From assembly GCF_006716115.1 (NCBI RefSeq), contig NZ_VFOO01000002.1, positions 1 to 64,000 of the forward strand: a DNA stretch of 64,000 bases, read 5' to 3'. The notes beneath the pieces were generated by a model that saw only the letters and a list, made by a program, of their open reading frames with translations, was not told the origin of the DNA and made no database searches. Positions 1 to 7,857 of this stretch are shown piece after piece; within the stretch, counting starts at the first letter, position 1, and the number at the start of each line of letters is the position of its first letter. This DNA is from Subtercola boreus. Lineage in GTDB: Bacteria > Actinomycetota > Actinomycetes > Actinomycetales > Microbacteriaceae. Made by a program: the position numbers and the translations under genes.

Positions 1-262
1 CCCGTTGGCTACTGACGGAGACGTATTCGCCGAGAGCCATCGAGATGGCGCCGCCGAGGAGGGCGGCCGTGCCGGCTGCGAGGATTGCAGGGGAGGCGGA
101 GCTGGCGCCTGCCACTCCGACGACGATGGCGGCAACAGAGACGATGCCGTCGTTCGCACCGAGTACACCGGCGCGCAGCCAGTTCAGACGGCCGGCGAGG
201 CTTCCGGCGTGCGGCTCGTCGGGCTGGTTCGCGAACGCCGAATCCGCGGTGGGGGAGGTCAT
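1..262 (-). CDS. VIT1/CCC1-family Fe2+/Mn2+ transporter, N-terminal part
   Basis: Only the first 87 codons are inside the window; the gene runs off the left edge. The ATG at 262 opens a short polar leader, then a first membrane segment containing LRAGVLGANDGIVSVAAIVV and a second ending GGAISMALGEYVSVSSQ. These two blocks are the hallmark of the VIT1/CCC1 family, which moves ferrous iron or manganese across a membrane (known of the family). It is divergent from the flavin electron-transfer operon starting at 440, across about 180 bases that must hold both promoters. Metal specificity cannot be read from this fragment. Confidence 0.85.
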   Translation of the reverse strand, partial: MTSPTADSAFANQPDEPHAGSLAGRLNWLRAGVLGANDGIVSVAAIVVGVAGASSASPAILAAGTAALLGGAISMALGEYVSVSSQR

Positions 263-439
263 GCGATCACCATAGGCACGATGGCCGTCGGGTTACCAGC
301 GTGGAGAGCCTTGCCTTAGCCCCGAGAATCGCCCCACGGGGTGCGGTCAGCGCTTCGAAGCGCATGCTCCTAAGAAAGCTGGAAGAATGTGGCGGGATTC
401 TTGAAGGGTAGGCCGAACCCCTACGCCTCAGGAGACGAC

Positions 440-1852
440 ATGACCACGCACCTGGCCCCACCGCGGAGGGCCACCTCGCAGGGGATCGACCGGCCGCGAC
501 TGGCCCGTGCGCGGCGGCGGCTGCGATGGGCAGACCTTCTGGTGATGGTCTGCTGGTCATCCGTGGCGGCGGCGGTGTCGCTTTACCTCGCCTCTGGTGG
601 GCTGCTGCAGGTGGTGGATGTCGCCTCCGCGGTGACAGCGCTCGGCATCGTCGTAGGGCTGATCGGTACCAATCTCATCCTCGTGATGCTCGTTCTGGCC
701 GCCCGTATCCCGCTCGTCGACCGCGCCGTCGGACAGGACGTCGCGATGGCCTTCCACCGGCGCCTCGGCAAACCGGCCCTCTACCTCCTTCTTGGCCACG
801 GGGTGCTCCTGACGACCGGCTACGCCCTGCAGGACGGCTCGAACGTGATCTCCGAGACGGTCGGATTCTTCAGCGGCTCCGACTTCGTGCTGGCGTATGC
901 CGGCCTCGGGTTGTTGGTCTTCGTGGTTCTGTCCTCGGTGGTCGCCGTTCGGCGGCGCTTCTCCTATGAGGCTTGGCACGTGATCCACCTGCTGAGCTAC
1001 GCGGCGGTGCTGGTCGCGGTTCCGCACCAGCTCTCGGCCGGCGCGGTGCTTGCAGGCGGAACCTGGCAGCGGGTCTATTGGATCGGTCTGTATGTGCTGG
1101 CGTTCGGGTCTGTCGCGGCGTTCCGGTTCGCTGTTCCGTTGGTGCGAAGCGCTCGTCACGGGATCACCGTCGCCGGTGTCGAAGCTCTCGCGCCGGGTGT
1201 GGTGTCCATCCACCTCCGTGGACGCGATCTGGAACGGTTGCAGACCGAGGGTGGCCAGTATGCGATCTGGCGGTTCTGGTCGGCGAAGACGTGGTGGCAT
1301 GCCCACCCGATCTCGTTCTCAGCGGTGCCTTCCGCGCATTCGGCCCGCATCACGGTGCGTGATCTCGGCAGGGGCAGCTCGGCGATCTCTCGGGTGCTTC
1401 CCGGTACCCGGGTGTCGATCGAAGGCCCCTACGGCATCTTCACCGATGCTGCGCGAATGACGAACCGCGTGGCTGTCGTCGCTGCGGGCATCGGTATCAC
1501 CCCGGTGCGCTCGCTTCTCGAGGGGGCCCGCCTCTCATCCGGCGAGGCGACGGTGCTGCTACGGGCGACGGATGCGAGCCAGCAGTACCTCTGGGACGAG
1601 ATCCAGAACCTGCCGGGCATGCAGGGCAACACGGTGTACAGCATGACGGGCCCCCGGCCGCCCGGAGTGGCGACCTGGCTCTCGGCCGAGGCGCTGAACC
1701 GCGGCGTCACCCTCACGTCGGCGTTTCCGCACCTGTCGGACTCCGACCTGTACGTCTGCGGGCCGGCATCCTGGACCGAACTGGTAGTGCGGGATGCCCG
1801 GGTCGCCGGGCTCGCCGAGACCCAGATCCACGTGGAGAGGTTCGACTGGTGA
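440..1852 (+). CDS. Ferric-reductase-like transmembrane flavocytochrome (FAD/NAD(P)H oxidoreductase)
   Basis: A 470-residue membrane oxidoreductase predicted to pass electrons from cytoplasmic NAD(P)H through FAD and membrane haem to an extracytoplasmic acceptor. The N-terminal half has about six hydrophobic segments with histidines in LLGHGVLL and AWHVIHLLSY plus VPHQL, as expected for haem ligation in ferric-reductase-like domains. The C-terminal half has the FAD motif HPISFSAVPS, the glycine-rich nucleotide stretch AAGIGITPVRSLLEGA and YVCGPASW near the end. I chose ATG 440 over an upstream in-frame start at 389 because AGGAGA lies just before 440. Its stop overlaps the next start (GTGA), so it is coupled to the FMN-carrier protein and ApbE; these are the probable electron acceptor and the enzyme that loads it. 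Confidence 0.85.
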   Translation: MTTHLAPPRRATSQGIDRPRLARARRRLRWADLLVMVCWSSVAAAVSLYLASGGLLQVVDVASAVTALGIVVGLIGTNLILVMLVLAARIPLVDRAVGQDVAMAFHRRLGKPALYLLLGHGVLLTTGYALQDGSNVISETVGFFSGSDFVLAYAGLGLLVFVVLSSVVAVRRRFSYEAWHVIHLLSYAAVLVAVPHQLSAGAVLAGGTWQRVYWIGLYVLAFGSVAAFRFAVPLVRSARHGITVAGVEALAPGVVSIHLRGRDLERLQTEGGQYAIWRFWSAKTWWHAHPISFSAVPSAHSARITVRDLGRGSSAISRVLPGTRVSIEGPYGIFTDAARMTNRVAVVAAGIGITPVRSLLEGARLSSGEATVLLRATDASQQYLWDEIQNLPGMQGNTVYSMTGPRPPGVATWLSAEALNRGVTLTSAFPHLSDSDLYVCGPASWTELVVRDARVAGLAETQIHVERFDW

Positions 1853-2382
1853 GGCGACGCGCGATCGTCTGGAGCGTGCTCTCCTCCGGTGTTGTCCTTG
1901 CTGCCGGCTGGCAGCTCGGTTATGAATCGGCCACCCCGACGAGCACCACGGCGACGGATGCCGCGGGCACATCTTCGACACCGGAGACTTCTGCCGGCTC
2001 CTCGACCGCCACGTCGACCACCGCCCCGTCGACCACCACCGCCCCGTCGACCACCACCGCCCCGGCGACCACTGCCCCGCTGGCATCCACCGCCCCGACC
2101 GGCGTCTCGGGTACCTTCACCGGATCGGGCGTCTCGACCCGGTACGGCAGCGTGCAGGTTCAGATCGTGGTCGCCGACGGATCCATCACCGACGTCGTCG
2201 CCCTGAAACTCACCGATGACGACAACCGTTCGGTCTCGATCAGCAACCGGGCCGCGCCCGTGCTTCGCAAGGAGGTGCTCTCGGCACAGTCGGCGAAGGT
2301 GCAGAGCGTGTCCGGCGCCACCTACACCAGCGACGGCTACCTCACCTCACTCCAGTCCGCCCTCGACCAGGCTGGGCTCTGA
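1849..2382 (+). CDS. Secreted/anchored FMN-binding domain protein (flavinylated electron carrier)
   Basis: A 177-residue protein with a hydrophobic N-terminal segment (signal or anchor), a long Ser/Thr/Pro/Ala linker (about residues 30-85, with repeated STTAP units) and a C-terminal FMN-binding domain. That domain ends with SGATYTSDGY, the sequence context in which ApbE attaches FMN to a threonine. The linker suits a tethered domain working outside the membrane. The GTG start overlaps the stop of the upstream reductase by 4 bases, and the ApbE gene follows after two bases. The role as electron shuttle downstream of the flavocytochrome is an inference from the cassette. The final acceptor is unknown. 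Confidence 0.85.
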   Translation: MRRRAIVWSVLSSGVVLAAGWQLGYESATPTSTTATDAAGTSSTPETSAGSSTATSTTAPSTTTAPSTTTAPATTAPLASTAPTGVSGTFTGSGVSTRYGSVQVQIVVADGSITDVVALKLTDDDNRSVSISNRAAPVLRKEVLSAQSAKVQSVSGATYTSDGYLTSLQSALDQAGL

Positions 2383-2384
2383 TC

Positions 2385-3134
2385 GTGAGCACCCACGTCT
2401 TCGCCACGATGGGCACCACGGCGAGCATCCGGTTCGCCGGAGAGTCGCCTGCACAATCGGTTCTGGATGCTCTCGAGGAGGGCTTCGCCGGGTTCGATGC
2501 GCGGTTCAGCCTGTATCGCGCCGACTCCGAGCTCAGCCGCCTCGCCCGGGGCGAGCTCGCACTGCCGAAGGCCAGTGAGGTCGTTCGAGCCAGCTACGTC
2601 GAAGCGTTGCACTGGCGAAGCGTCACCCACGACACCTTCACGCCCCACCGGCCCGATGGAGTCATCGATCTCACGGGCATTGTGAAAGCGCAGGCCATGG
2701 CCGCTGCCGTGTTGTTGCTGCGCGCGAACGGAACCGCAGATTGGTTGCTCAATGTCGGCGGCGACGTGGTGATCAACGGCAGCAACAGTGGAGAGCCCTG
2801 GCGGTTGGGAATTGTCGACCCGGATGACCGGCTGCACCTGCTCTGCGCCATCGCGCTCGACCCCGGCCGCACAGCCCTCGCATCCTCGGGCACAGCCGAG
2901 CGGGGCGAGCACGTCTGGCGTTCACGGTCTGAGAGTGCCTATCGTCAGGTGACCGTGGTGGCAGACGACATCATCACGGCCGATGTGTGGGCCACCGCCA
3001 TCCTCGCCGGCGGCCCATCCACTCTCGACCTAGCGGTCGACGAGCACGGCGTGGACGTCATCGCGGTCGACACAGGGGGTCGCGTGACCGCCTCGGAGAG
3101 GATGCGTCGTGCCGACGGTTTCGCCGCGCTCTGA
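2385..3134 (+). CDS. apbE: ApbE-family FAD:protein FMN transferase
   Basis: A 249-residue ApbE-type flavin transferase, which cleaves FAD and attaches FMN to a Thr/Ser of a target domain (known of the family). Visible signatures are ATMGTTASI at the N-terminus, DLTGIVKAQAM, where most ApbE proteins have GIxKG, then LLNVGGDV and LASSGTAERGEH. The Ala after Lys in place of Gly is a mild deviation. The protein is shorter than typical secreted ApbE lipoproteins and has no signal peptide, so it probably acts in the cytoplasm before export, as in other actinobacterial versions (inference). The GTG start follows the FMN-binding gene by two bases, and the neighbour's SGATYT site is the obvious substrate. 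Confidence 0.88.
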   Translation: MSTHVFATMGTTASIRFAGESPAQSVLDALEEGFAGFDARFSLYRADSELSRLARGELALPKASEVVRASYVEALHWRSVTHDTFTPHRPDGVIDLTGIVKAQAMAAAVLLLRANGTADWLLNVGGDVVINGSNSGEPWRLGIVDPDDRLHLLCAIALDPGRTALASSGTAERGEHVWRSRSESAYRQVTVVADDIITADVWATAILAGGPSTLDLAVDEHGVDVIAVDTGGRVTASERMRRADGFAAL

Positions 3135-3184
3135 GACCCCCGGTGCCAAGCCGCACCGTCTCGGCGCCGACCTAGACTTCGAGC

Positions 3185-3853
3185 ATGCCTGAGCATCCCC
3201 GCCTCCTCCTCGTCGAAGACGACCGACAGCTCTCCGGGATGCTCGAACAACTCCTTCAGAGCGAGGGGTACGAGGTGGTCGTCGCGCGCGACGGACAACG
3301 CGCCCTGCATGAGGGCCTCACCCAGGCCTTCGACGTTCTCGTACTAGACCGGGGCCTGCCGGTCATGGAGGGCCTCGACGTGCTGCAGCGTCTCCGCGAC
3401 CGCGGTGTTCTCGCGCCGGCCCTCATTCTCTCGGCCCTCGGAAACCCCGCCGACCGTGTAGAGGGACTCGATCGGGGAGCCGAGGACTACCTCGGCAAAC
3501 CCTTCGACATCGACGAACTCCTGGCGCGCATCCGGGCCCTGCTCCGCCGGCACCAGAGCGTGGTGCCGGTCATCCGGATACCCGGCGGCACCCTCGACGC
3601 CGGTTCCCGCACCGTCACCTCGAACACCGGAATTCAGATCGTACTTTCCGAACGGGAAGCCGACCTGCTGGAGCGCCTCGCCCGACGGCCCGGCCAGGTC
3701 TTCGAACGGAGCGATTTGCTCGCGATGGTGTTCCCCGACGCCGATGACCTTGGGGTCGTCGACACCTACGTGCACTACCTCCGTAAGAAGCTCGGCCGCG
3801 GAGTGATCGCCACCATCCGCGGTATCGGCTACCGATTGGGGTCTAGGACATGA
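3185..3853 (+). CDS. OmpR-family two-component response regulator
   Basis: A 222-residue regulator with an N-terminal receiver domain (LLVEDDRQLSGML acidic pocket, phosphoacceptor Asp in VLVLDRGLPV, Lys in DYLGKPFDIDELL) and a C-terminal winged-helix DNA-binding domain ending VDTYVHYLRKKLG and TIRGIGYRLG. It overlaps the downstream kinase gene by 4 bases (ATGA), so the two form one two-component system. It sits 50 bases after apbE and may be co-transcribed with the electron-transfer cassette, which makes redox or metal control of that cassette plausible (inference). It is distinct from the second OmpR-type system at 26764-28403. Confidence 0.9.
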   Translation: MPEHPRLLLVEDDRQLSGMLEQLLQSEGYEVVVARDGQRALHEGLTQAFDVLVLDRGLPVMEGLDVLQRLRDRGVLAPALILSALGNPADRVEGLDRGAEDYLGKPFDIDELLARIRALLRRHQSVVPVIRIPGGTLDAGSRTVTSNTGIQIVLSEREADLLERLARRPGQVFERSDLLAMVFPDADDLGVVDTYVHYLRKKLGRGVIATIRGIGYRLGSRT

Positions 3854-5073
3854 CAATCGACGAAGACAGGACCCTCCAACGATCCGCCCTGCGCCTGACG
3901 GTGCAGTTCATCGCTGTCATATTCGTTGTCCTGCTCATCGTGGCGGGCGTGGTCTTTGCGATTGTCAGCAATGACGTCAGAGAATCCAACCAACGCTCTC
4001 TAGCCGTGGCATCCCAGCTAGACAACGTTCAGGAGACACCGTCCGGCACGTTCATCACGGTGCTTGAGCACGGCCGGCAGCAGTCCTCCCAGGGAATTCC
4101 CGACGGGCTCATCGACACGGGTGCCCTCGGGGCGGAGGCCGCATCCGGTGACGGGGGAAGTCCCAGCGGAGGGGCCGGTACGCAGGGCCAGCGAACCGTC
4201 GATGGTCAGACTTACCTGATCAGTACCTCCCGGCACGGCGACCGCGTCGTGCAGGTCGCGGTGAACCTCTCGGAAGGGAGCGAGGAACTCAGACGCCTCG
4301 CCGAAGCACTCGCCGCGGCGAGTCTCATCGCCCTCGCGGCGGCGGCGGTCGCCTCGTACATCATGGCCAGACGCGCCATCCGTCCGCTCTCCGAAGCACT
4401 TACCCGGCAACGCCAATTCGTCGCCGATGCAAGCCACGAGCTGCGAACCCCGCTGACCATCCTGAGCACGCGGGCGCAGATCCTTCAGCGTCGAGTCCCC
4501 AAGGATGTGTCAGCGGACGTCTCGGCCGCGGTGCACGACATGGTAGATGATGCGAAAACGCTCACGGCGATCCTGGACGACCTGCTGGCCGCCGCCGACA
4601 CGCGCTCCGCCACAGTGCTGGTTCCCATCGATGTGGAGGCCGTCGCGGCCGTAGCCATCACCGCATTCCGGGATACGGCGGCACGGCGCACCATCACCCT
4701 CCTCCTCACGGGCGAAGCAGAGGTGAAAATTCTCGGCTCGGAGTCGGCCCTCCTCCGGCTCTTCCGCGCGCTCATCGCGAACGCTCTCGACCATGCCGAG
4801 AAGGAGGTGCGCGTGCACATCGCAACCAACAAACGCGACGCGGTCATCAAGGTCACAGACGACGGACCCGGATTCGACCCCGCGATTGTCGATAGAGCCT
4901 TCGACCGATTCGCCAGCACTCGAAGCGGAACTCCAAGCGACGGAGATTTGCACTATGGCCTCGGTCTGGCGCTCGTCGCCGAAATAACACGGCGTCATCA
5001 CGGCACCGCCACCATAGAGAGTCCTGCACCGTCGGGCGCTACCGTCGTCGTGCGTCTTCCGCTCAGCAGATAG
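3850..5073 (+). CDS. Two-component sensor histidine kinase
   Basis: A 407-residue kinase with two membrane segments (about residues 18-40 and 150-175) enclosing a short extracytoplasmic sensor rich in Gly/Ser, then a dimerisation domain with the phosphorylated His in DASHELRTPLTIL and an HATPase domain with ANALDHAEKEV (N box), DDGPGFDP (G1) and HYGLGLALV (G2). The membrane layout resembles the common actinobacterial OmpR partner kinases. It overlaps the response regulator and ends the left operon. The ligand cannot be deduced from the sequence. Confidence 0.88.
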   Translation: MTIDEDRTLQRSALRLTVQFIAVIFVVLLIVAGVVFAIVSNDVRESNQRSLAVASQLDNVQETPSGTFITVLEHGRQQSSQGIPDGLIDTGALGAEAASGDGGSPSGGAGTQGQRTVDGQTYLISTSRHGDRVVQVAVNLSEGSEELRRLAEALAAASLIALAAAAVASYIMARRAIRPLSEALTRQRQFVADASHELRTPLTILSTRAQILQRRVPKDVSADVSAAVHDMVDDAKTLTAILDDLLAAADTRSATVLVPIDVEAVAAVAITAFRDTAARRTITLLLTGEAEVKILGSESALLRLFRALIANALDHAEKEVRVHIATNKRDAVIKVTDDGPGFDPAIVDRAFDRFASTRSGTPSDGDLHYGLGLALVAEITRRHHGTATIESPAPSGATVVVRLPLSR

Positions 5074-5497
5074 CAGGTCAAACGAGTGGCCGTGATGGTT
5101 CTCACCGGGCTCATCACACTGGCTTCACTTGCGACGCCCGACGAGCCAAGGTAGGTATCGCGCCAGTTATACCGAGGAAGCTACCTCAGCCACTACATAT
5201 CGAACGCAGCATCGGGCACCCGGCGGGCTGTCGTAGGGGGGTCATAGCAACAGCAAAACAAACGGCCTCTCACCTCCGTACGCTTGAATGACTCACAAAC
5301 TCAAGAACGACTCGTCCTCGGGATGAATGGGGACCCAGAACATCCTCAATACCCTCCACTAACACACCCCCACCAACACCTCGGTAGGTGGGGCCGGCGG
5401 GCGAATGATCCCTTCAGGGCCGCTCGCCCCCTTTCTACGTTGCAAACAGGCGACGGGAATACTGTGTCGCGACCGGTAGTGGTCGCCGTCTTGTCCT
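5074..5497. other. Intergenic region between convergent units
   Basis: About 420 bases between the kinase and the convergent lgt operon. An 81-codon frame from 5284 has no recognisable sequence and no clear ribosome site, so I do not call a gene. Around 5398-5435 a GGGCGA/TCGCCC inverted pair surrounds a smaller CCCTT-AGGG hairpin and is followed by a short pyrimidine run; this is a weak terminator candidate for the kinase operon. Confidence 0.4.
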
Positions 5498-5686
5498 CTA
5501 TTTACGTTTCCCAGGGATGTTCTGGATGACCGCCAGGACGACAAAGGTAGCCGCGAGGACTGCAACGACCAACGCGATGGGCAGCCAAGGGCCCTGCCCG
5601 ATGATGAGAGCGGCGACGAGGGCCGCGATCATTACAATGGCAGGCCGGATGATCGGCCCGTACGTGCCGCGACGCCTTTTAGCCAC
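5498..5686 (-). CDS. Small two-helix membrane protein, last gene of lgt operon
   Basis: A 62-residue protein beginning VAKRRRGTYGPIIRP, followed by two closely spaced hydrophobic helices (about residues 15-32 and 36-55) and a basic tail NIPGKRK. I chose GTG 5686 because it overlaps the end of lgt by 8 bases; a longer reading from 5773 would lie entirely inside lgt. No family was recognised. The translational coupling suggests it is made with Lgt and the MarR-controlled membrane protein. It could be a small accessory or stabilising subunit, but nothing in the sequence proves that. Confidence 0.65.
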   Translation of the reverse strand: MAKRRRGTYGPIIRPAIVMIAALVAALIIGQGPWLPIALVVAVLAATFVVLAVIQNIPGKRK

Positions 5687-6620
5687 GATGTGAGTTTCCC
5701 AGCTCAGTGCCCTGACGCATCTTTTCGGCAGGCTCGCCGCGTGCCGCCGTGGTGGGCTGCGGCGTCCGGACACGTGCGCTGCCTGGGAGGTAGGGGCTGC
5801 CCGGGTCGGGGAGGTGTCGTCTGGTTTGAATGGCGAACAAGATGACGCCGGCGATGGCGAGGAGGAGGGCGGCGATGACGTTGGCCTTCAGGCCGGCGAA
5901 GACGAACTCGGTCGGGTCTAGGCGGAGGGATTCGAAGAACGCCCGTCCGATGCCGTACCAGATGAAGTACATTGCGACGGTTCGGCCGGAGTGCAACCGC
6001 AGGCGTCGTTCGATGTAGATGATGAGGAACGCGCCGATGATGTTCCAGATCATTTCGTAGAGGAACAGGGGGTGGAACAGGGTGCCTGCTGGCAGGCCGG
6101 GTGGGAATGCGGCGTTGGTGGATTCGATCTGCAGGCCCCAGGGGAGGGTGGTCGGTCCGCCGTAGAGTTCGTGGTTGAAGTAGTTCCCGAACCGGCCGAA
6201 CGCCTGGGCGAGGAGGAGGCCGGGGATGAGGGCGTCGGTGAAGGCCCAGAATCGTAAACCCCGCCGGCGGCAGGCGATCAGCGCGCCGATGCTTCCGGCG
6301 ATGATGGCGCCGAAGATCGCGAGCCCGCCCTCCCAGACGAACAGGACTTTCCAGAGGTCGGCGCCGGGGAAGAAGTAATCATTCGGGTGCGTCACGACGT
6401 GGTAGAGCCGGCCGCCGATGATTCCGAACGGCACCGTCCAGAGCGCAATATCGAGCACGACGCCTTTCTCGGCGCCTTGCCTGCTAAGCCGGCGTTGGGT
6501 GAGGGCTACGGCGATGATGATGCCGGTGAGGATGCAGAGCGCGTAGAAGTGGATCGTGAACGGCCCGACGTCAAAGGAGCTGGTCGGGGGGCTCGGGATG
6601 CTGGCGTGCATGATGCTCAT
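5679..6620 (-). CDS. lgt: Prolipoprotein diacylglyceryl transferase
   Basis: A 313-residue polytopic membrane enzyme that transfers diacylglycerol from phosphatidylglycerol to the lipobox cysteine of prolipoproteins. Diagnostic stretches are GPFTIHFYALCILTGII near the N-terminus, GRLYHVV, the Lgt signature around AFGRFGNYFNHELYG and PLFLYEMIWN. After the seventh helix the tail is polar and dispensable-looking. It overlaps the upstream membrane protein by ATGA and the downstream small gene by 8 bases. Lgt is normally a single chromosomal housekeeping gene, so a copy under a MarR regulator next to a plasmid replicon is probably an accessory paralogue (inference). Confidence 0.93.
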   Translation of the reverse strand: MSIMHASIPSPPTSSFDVGPFTIHFYALCILTGIIIAVALTQRRLSRQGAEKGVVLDIALWTVPFGIIGGRLYHVVTHPNDYFFPGADLWKVLFVWEGGLAIFGAIIAGSIGALIACRRRGLRFWAFTDALIPGLLLAQAFGRFGNYFNHELYGGPTTLPWGLQIESTNAAFPPGLPAGTLFHPLFLYEMIWNIIGAFLIIYIERRLRLHSGRTVAMYFIWYGIGRAFFESLRLDPTEFVFAGLKANVIAALLLAIAGVILFAIQTRRHLPDPGSPYLPGSARVRTPQPTTAARGEPAEKMRQGTELGNSHRG

Positions 6621-7162
6621 TTCAGTTCGGCGAGATCGTCCCGCACCGTGTCAATCGCCCGTTGGACGGTCTTACCGCGGTTTTGAGAGATCTGGGTCCC
6701 GGTGGGGCTGTCGAGGAGCTCAGCGAGGTGATTTTGCAGATCGTCGAGGTCGGATTCGGTTGCTGCGTAGTCTTCGTCGGCGGCGTGCCCGGCCATCTCG
6801 GTTACGGCGGCCTGTAGCTGATCGGTTGTGCTTGGGCTGAGGTCCGGCGGGTTCGGCTTCACGCTCTCGAGGAGGGTCTGAAGATCATCCTGAAGGGGCT
6901 GCACCATCGGCGGGACGGTAGCCATCGGTGCGGTGGCGGGTTGCGAGACGTCCGAGACGACAGCGGCGCTGAACGCCACCGCGCCCACAACAAGCACGGC
7001 AAGAACGCCGATACGTAATCCCAGCCACCGCCTGGCCGCACTTTCAGAGGTGGACGTTGCCACGGCGGTGGTTGGCGGGTTAGTGGCAGGGCCGGACTGG
7101 CCAGGGTTCGTTGTGCTCGTCGTTGGCCTTTTCATGTTCTCGCCCTCTGTCACGGTGCTCAT
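6617..7162 (-). CDS. Membrane-anchored coiled-coil-like extracytoplasmic protein
   Basis: A 181-residue protein with a Thr/Pro-rich cytoplasmic leader (about 45 residues), one membrane segment (LRIGVLAVLVVGAVAFSAAV) and an acidic, heptad-rich helical outer domain of about 100 residues with many Leu/Asp/Glu (DDLQTLLESV, ESDLDDLQNHLAELL). I chose ATG 7162 because it overlaps the marR stop (ATGA); an internal ATG at 7135, preceded by GAGGGCGAG, is also possible. No family was recognised. Its overlap with both marR and lgt places it in the same translation-coupled operon. Confidence 0.7.
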   Translation of the reverse strand: MSTVTEGENMKRPTTSTTNPGQSGPATNPPTTAVATSTSESAARRWLGLRIGVLAVLVVGAVAFSAAVVSDVSQPATAPMATVPPMVQPLQDDLQTLLESVKPNPPDLSPSTTDQLQAAVTEMAGHAADEDYAATESDLDDLQNHLAELLDSPTGTQISQNRGKTVQRAIDTVRDDLAELK

Positions 7163-7617
7163 AGTCCTAGAGTCAACAGGTCCTGGAGGGGTGGTTCCCC
7201 GGCAGCGTTCGCGAACGTATCGAACGCCCTTGTCAGCGCAGCCTGTTCCTCTTCGCTCAGCGCTGAGAGGATGCGGGCCAGTTCGGCACGCCTCGCGGCA
7301 GTGACCTGATCGACAAGTGCCTGGCCTTTCGCAGTGACGGTGACGACGATCTCGCGGCGGCTGTCGGAACTTGGAGCCCGGTGCAGCCATCCCATCAAGA
7401 CCATGCGCTGAACGGTCCGGCTGAAAGTCGACTGAACGGCGTTCATCCGCGCCGCGAGCTTACCGATCCGGATCGGACCGGTCCCGCTGACGATGACGAG
7501 AACACGGAACTGGGGCAAGGTGACGTGTGTGAGCGCATCAGCAACCGAACGGGCGACCACGCCGAGGAGCGCCCGGGACGCCACCAACGTGGCCTCCACT
7601 ACCGCTGTCTCACCCAC
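7159..7617 (-). CDS. MarR-family transcriptional regulator
   Basis: A 152-residue winged-helix repressor-like protein. The DNA-binding core is visible as IRIGKLAARMNAVQSTFSRTVQRMVLMGWL, followed by the wing SSDSRREIVVTVTAKG and a C-terminal dimerisation helix. It is the first gene of a four-gene overlapping operon with the anchored protein, lgt and the 62-residue membrane protein, so it very likely controls its own operon. The inducer is unknown; the binding pocket of this family usually senses small phenolics or oxidants. The GTG start at 7617 is the only good start in frame. Confidence 0.88.
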   Translation of the reverse strand: MGETAVVEATLVASRALLGVVARSVADALTHVTLPQFRVLVIVSGTGPIRIGKLAARMNAVQSTFSRTVQRMVLMGWLHRAPSSDSRREIVVTVTAKGQALVDQVTAARRAELARILSALSEEEQAALTRAFDTFANAAGEPPLQDLLTLGL

Positions 7618-7857
7618 CCGCGTTTACCAATCGTGTGACTCCTCACAGAGGCATGCATAGCAGCATACGAATTTCAGTGTACCTAAGCCCGCGCAGTCTT
7701 GGACGAAGGAAGGGGGCTTTCCACACCGGTCTCACTGACCTCGGGTCCGTACAACGATGATGTTGCGGAAGCGCGGCGCGAACTGCGCGGTGCATGCCGG
7801 GCTCTACTGAGACACGCACACCGGGTGCCCACCCAGAGCCGGAGGTTCTTCCAGTGG

